Shown: in pieces, positions 21,207-22,575 of the stretch
Numbering within the stretch: the stretch's first letter is position 1
How the letters are laid out: each line of letters begins with the position of its first letter
NCBI GenBank assembly: GCA_019236085.1
Contig: JAFAJR010000141.1
Coordinates: forward strand, 1-22,575
DNA: 22,575 bases
Direction of reading: 5' to 3'
Source: Candidatus Dormiibacterota bacterium
GTDB taxonomy: Bacteria > Chloroflexota > Dormibacteria > Aeolococcales > Aeolococcaceae
Translations under genes and position numbers: made by a program
The notes under the pieces: model-generated
What the model saw: the letters and a program-made list of their open reading frames with translations, nothing else
The model's database searches: none
Told to the model about the DNA's origin: nothing

Positions 21207-21608
21207 GTGTTCGGGGCGTTCCTGGCCATCGTCTGCGGCATCGTGGCCTTCGGCATCTACGGGCAGGCGGCGGAGAGCCGCTCACTGGACTCGCAGGTGG
21301 TGGCGTTGCAGCAGCAGAACACTGCGCTGCAGCAGCAGATCGCTGAGCGTCAGCAGCAGGTCGTCGAGGCGCAGACGTACGCCTGGCTGGTGGAGGAGGC
21401 TCGCAAGCTCGGGTACGTTTTCCCCGGCGAGAAGAGCTTCGTCCTGACCGGGCCTGGCGCGCCGGCGGCAGCCCAGGGCGGCGTCCAGGCGCCGCTGCCC
21501 ACGTTCGAGCCGCCGACGCCGGTCCCCACGCCGAAGCCCAGCCATCGCCCCAGCCCCTCGCCCACGCCACTGCACCTCACGGTCCCGTCGCCGTCGCCCA
21601 GCGCCTGA
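21207..21608 (+). CDS. DivIC/FtsB-like septum formation initiator
   Basis: A 133-aa bitopic protein: a membrane span at the very N-terminus (about 2-19, VFGAFLAIVCGIVAFGIYG), a Gln-rich coiled coil (about 28-60, VALQQQNTALQQQIAERQQQ), then the DivIC/FtsB end box ARKLGYVFPGEKSFVL, and a Pro/Thr/Ser-rich tail (PTPVPTPKP and PSPSPTP). Family members join FtsL and FtsQ/DivIB in the divisome. GTG 21207 is the only normal start in frame, but it leaves almost no cytoplasmic part and no ribosome binding site is visible; the frame stays open well upstream (ALRRV before it), so the true start may be an unusual codon. The place between mazG and tRNA-Met matches divIC in Gram-positives. Confidence 0.8.
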   Translation: MFGAFLAIVCGIVAFGIYGQAAESRSLDSQVVALQQQNTALQQQIAERQQQVVEAQTYAWLVEEARKLGYVFPGEKSFVLTGPGAPAAAQGGVQAPLPTFEPPTPVPTPKPSHRPSPSPTPLHLTVPSPSPSA

Positions 21609-21633
21609 GCCGGAAGCCCCCCGAGTGGTGCGG

Positions 21634-21639
21634 TATCCT
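21634..21639 (+). promoter_or_regulatory. Candidate -10 box for tRNA-fMet
   Basis: TATCCT ends 6 nt before the first base of the tRNA (21646), so the expected start site is the tRNA 5' end itself or the base before it. No good -35 is seen. Confidence 0.4.
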
Positions 21640-21645
21640 CTCTGG

Positions 21646-21717
21646 CGCGGCGTGGAGCAGTGGCAGCTCGTCGGGCTCATAACCCGAAGGTCGCCGGTTC
21701 GAGTCCGGCCGCCGCAA
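21646..21717 (+). tRNA. Initiator tRNA-fMet (CAT)
   Basis: A full cloverleaf: acceptor CGCGGCG (21646-21652) with CGCCGCA (21710-21716), D arm GAGC/GCTC with a short 7-nt loop, anticodon stem TCGGG/CCCGA with anticodon CAT at 21678-21680, T arm GCCGG/CCGGC, discriminator A at 21717. The C1-A72 mismatch and the three G-C pairs closing the anticodon stem are the initiator hallmarks. CCA is not encoded. Confidence 0.97.
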
Positions 21718-21767
21718 CACAGACGCTCAGCTCCAGCTGCCGGGTGCGGAACTCTCGGCGTTACACG

Positions 21768-21840
21768 GGCGGTTTAGCTCAGGTGGTAGAGCAGCCGGTT
21801 CATACCCGGTATGTCCCTGGTTCGAGTCCAGGAACCGCCA
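21768..21840 (+). tRNA. tRNA with CAT anticodon (elongator Met, or Ile2 if modified by TilS)
   Basis: Acceptor GGCGGTT (21768-21774) pairs with AACCGCC (21833-21839), D stem GCTC/GAGC, anticodon stem GCCGG/CCGGT, loop TTCATAC with CAT at 21801-21803, T stem CCTGG/CCAGG, discriminator A at 21840. CCA is not encoded. It lacks the initiator marks, so it is an elongator tRNA. CAT is read as Met unless C34 is changed to lysidine by TilS, whose gene follows 53 nt downstream; the sequence alone does not settle Met versus Ile2. Confidence 0.93.
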
Positions 21841-21893
21841 CGCGTCACGGCAAGCCGCTGCCGGCCGCCCAGCGCGCGCCGGCGGTCGCCAGG

Positions 21894-22575
21894 GTGCGGC
21901 GAGAAGTGGCCACCGCGGTCGACCGCCGCGGTGTCATCAGACCTGGCGAGACTGTGGTCGTCGCTGTCAGCGGCGGACCGGACTCCACTGCGCTGCTCGA
22001 CGCGTTGCACCATCTTGGAGCGCCCCGGAGGTGGCAGCTCGTCGTGGTCCATGTGGACCACGGTCTGCGGCGCGAGTCAGCCGGCGAGGGGGAGCAGGTG
22101 GCGGCGCTGGCGCGCGGCCTCGGTCTGCCGTTCCGGGGCGAGCGTGTGACGGTGACCCCCGGGTCGTCGCTGCAGGAGCGGGCCCGCGACGCCCGGCGGG
22201 CAGCGCTGATCGGCGTCGCCGAGCAGGTTTCCGCTACGGCCATCGCCCTGGGTCACACCGCCGACGACCAGGCCGAGACCGTGCTGATGCGGCTGCTCAC
22301 CACGGCGTCGCCGGTAGGGGTGGCGGCGATGCGGGAACGCCAGGGAAGAGCGGTGCGGCCGCTGCTCCGGGTGTGGCGGGAGCAGACGATCGAGTACTGC
22401 GCCACGCTGGGACTCCATGTGGCGGCCGACCCCAGCAACGCGGACCGCCGCTTCCTGCGCGCCCGGGTGCGGCACGATGTCATCCCCGCCCTGGAAGTGG
22501 TGTTTCCGGCGGCTCGCCGGCGTTTGTTCACGCTTGCGTTGCGCCAGCAACGCCTCCTTGAACATGCCGGGCGCA
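21894..22575 (+). CDS. tilS: TilS, tRNA(Ile)-lysidine synthetase (3' end outside the window)
   Basis: The 5' 227 codons of a PP-loop ATPase. The nucleotide motif SGGPDS is at residues 26-31, followed by VVHVDHGLR, the RARDARRAAL block and ALGHTADDQAETVLMRLL, all typical of TilS. RPLL and DPSNADRRFLRARVRH complete the core. TilS joins lysine to C34 of tRNA-Ile2 so that it reads AUA instead of AUG. The start GTG 21894 gives the usual short lead-in (VRREVATAVDRRGVIRPGE); GTG 21906 is an alternative. The gene begins 53 nt after a CAT tRNA and may be transcribed together with it. In many Gram-positives hpt and ftsH follow. Confidence 0.93.
   Translation, partial: MRREVATAVDRRGVIRPGETVVVAVSGGPDSTALLDALHHLGAPRRWQLVVVHVDHGLRRESAGEGEQVAALARGLGLPFRGERVTVTPGSSLQERARDARRAALIGVAEQVSATAIALGHTADDQAETVLMRLLTTASPVGVAAMRERQGRAVRPLLRVWREQTIEYCATLGLHVAADPSNADRRFLRARVRHDVIPALEVVFPAARRRLFTLALRQQRLLEHAGR

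Noticed and set aside
21091..21447. An ATG-initiated 118-aa frame after CATCCT
   Set aside because: It is out of frame with the DivIC-like protein and encodes an Arg/Ser-rich sequence without motifs.
22031..22561. A 176-aa plus-strand frame
   Set aside because: It is a shifted frame over tilS; the tilS frame contains SGGPDS and the other family blocks.

Overview
The window is about 22.6 kb of very GC-rich, gene-dense DNA. Its genes are almost all housekeeping genes of a deep-branching, high-GC bacterium. Gene content and order (hrcA with a CIRCE operator, rsmE-mtaB, rpsU, pth-mfd-mazG-divIC-tRNA-Met-tilS) resemble Gram-positive and Chloroflexota-like lineages. My best guess is a Dormibacterota/Chloroflexota or Actinomycetota relative, inferred from composition and synteny only. 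I see no insertion sequence, prophage, CRISPR array, rRNA or plasmid functions.

Left part (1-5155, + strand): the 3' end of a Ser/Ala-rich membrane protein gene, then hemW, a perfect CIRCE operator that includes the hemW stop codon, and a compact heat-shock operon hrcA-grpE-dnaJ without dnaK. A separate hsp20 gene follows, with its own strong ribosome binding site and terminator. Between hsp20 and the convergent HIT gene lies a roughly 167-nt nested inverted-repeat element, which may be a structured RNA with 6S-like topology.

Middle part (5156-11623): a translationally coupled minus-strand operon rsmE-mtaB-HIT (two GTGA overlaps), a plus-strand alpha/beta hydrolase, an RNase Y-like gene whose KH motif is not recognisable, and a LysR regulator divergent from an uncharacterised 165-aa helical protein. 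That protein gene is followed immediately by a 124-nt hairpin-rich element. Several genes here have a TANNNT -10 box 6-9 nt before the start codon, suggesting leaderless mRNAs.

Right part (11624-22575): a SAM-dependent methyltransferase, a minus-strand UvrD-type helicase fused to a RecB/Cas4-like iron-sulfur nuclease domain, and then a plus-strand run rpsU, ybeY, pth, mfd, mazG, a DivIC/FtsB-like divisome protein, initiator tRNA-Met, a second CAT-anticodon tRNA and tilS (cut by the window end). The helicase promoter appears to sit exactly on an 11-bp-arm palindrome.

Functionally the window covers protein folding stress (HrcA, GrpE, DnaJ, Hsp20), ribosome and tRNA maturation or rescue (RsmE, MtaB, YbeY, Pth, TilS, S21), RNA decay (RNase Y-like), DNA repair (Mfd, UvrD-nuclease), nucleotide-pool cleaning (MazG) and division (DivIC/FtsB-like). 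I found no clear new multi-gene system. The most unusual signals are the two structured intergenic elements, the palindromic helicase promoter and the altered motifs in the RNase Y, RsmE, MazG and Pth homologues.
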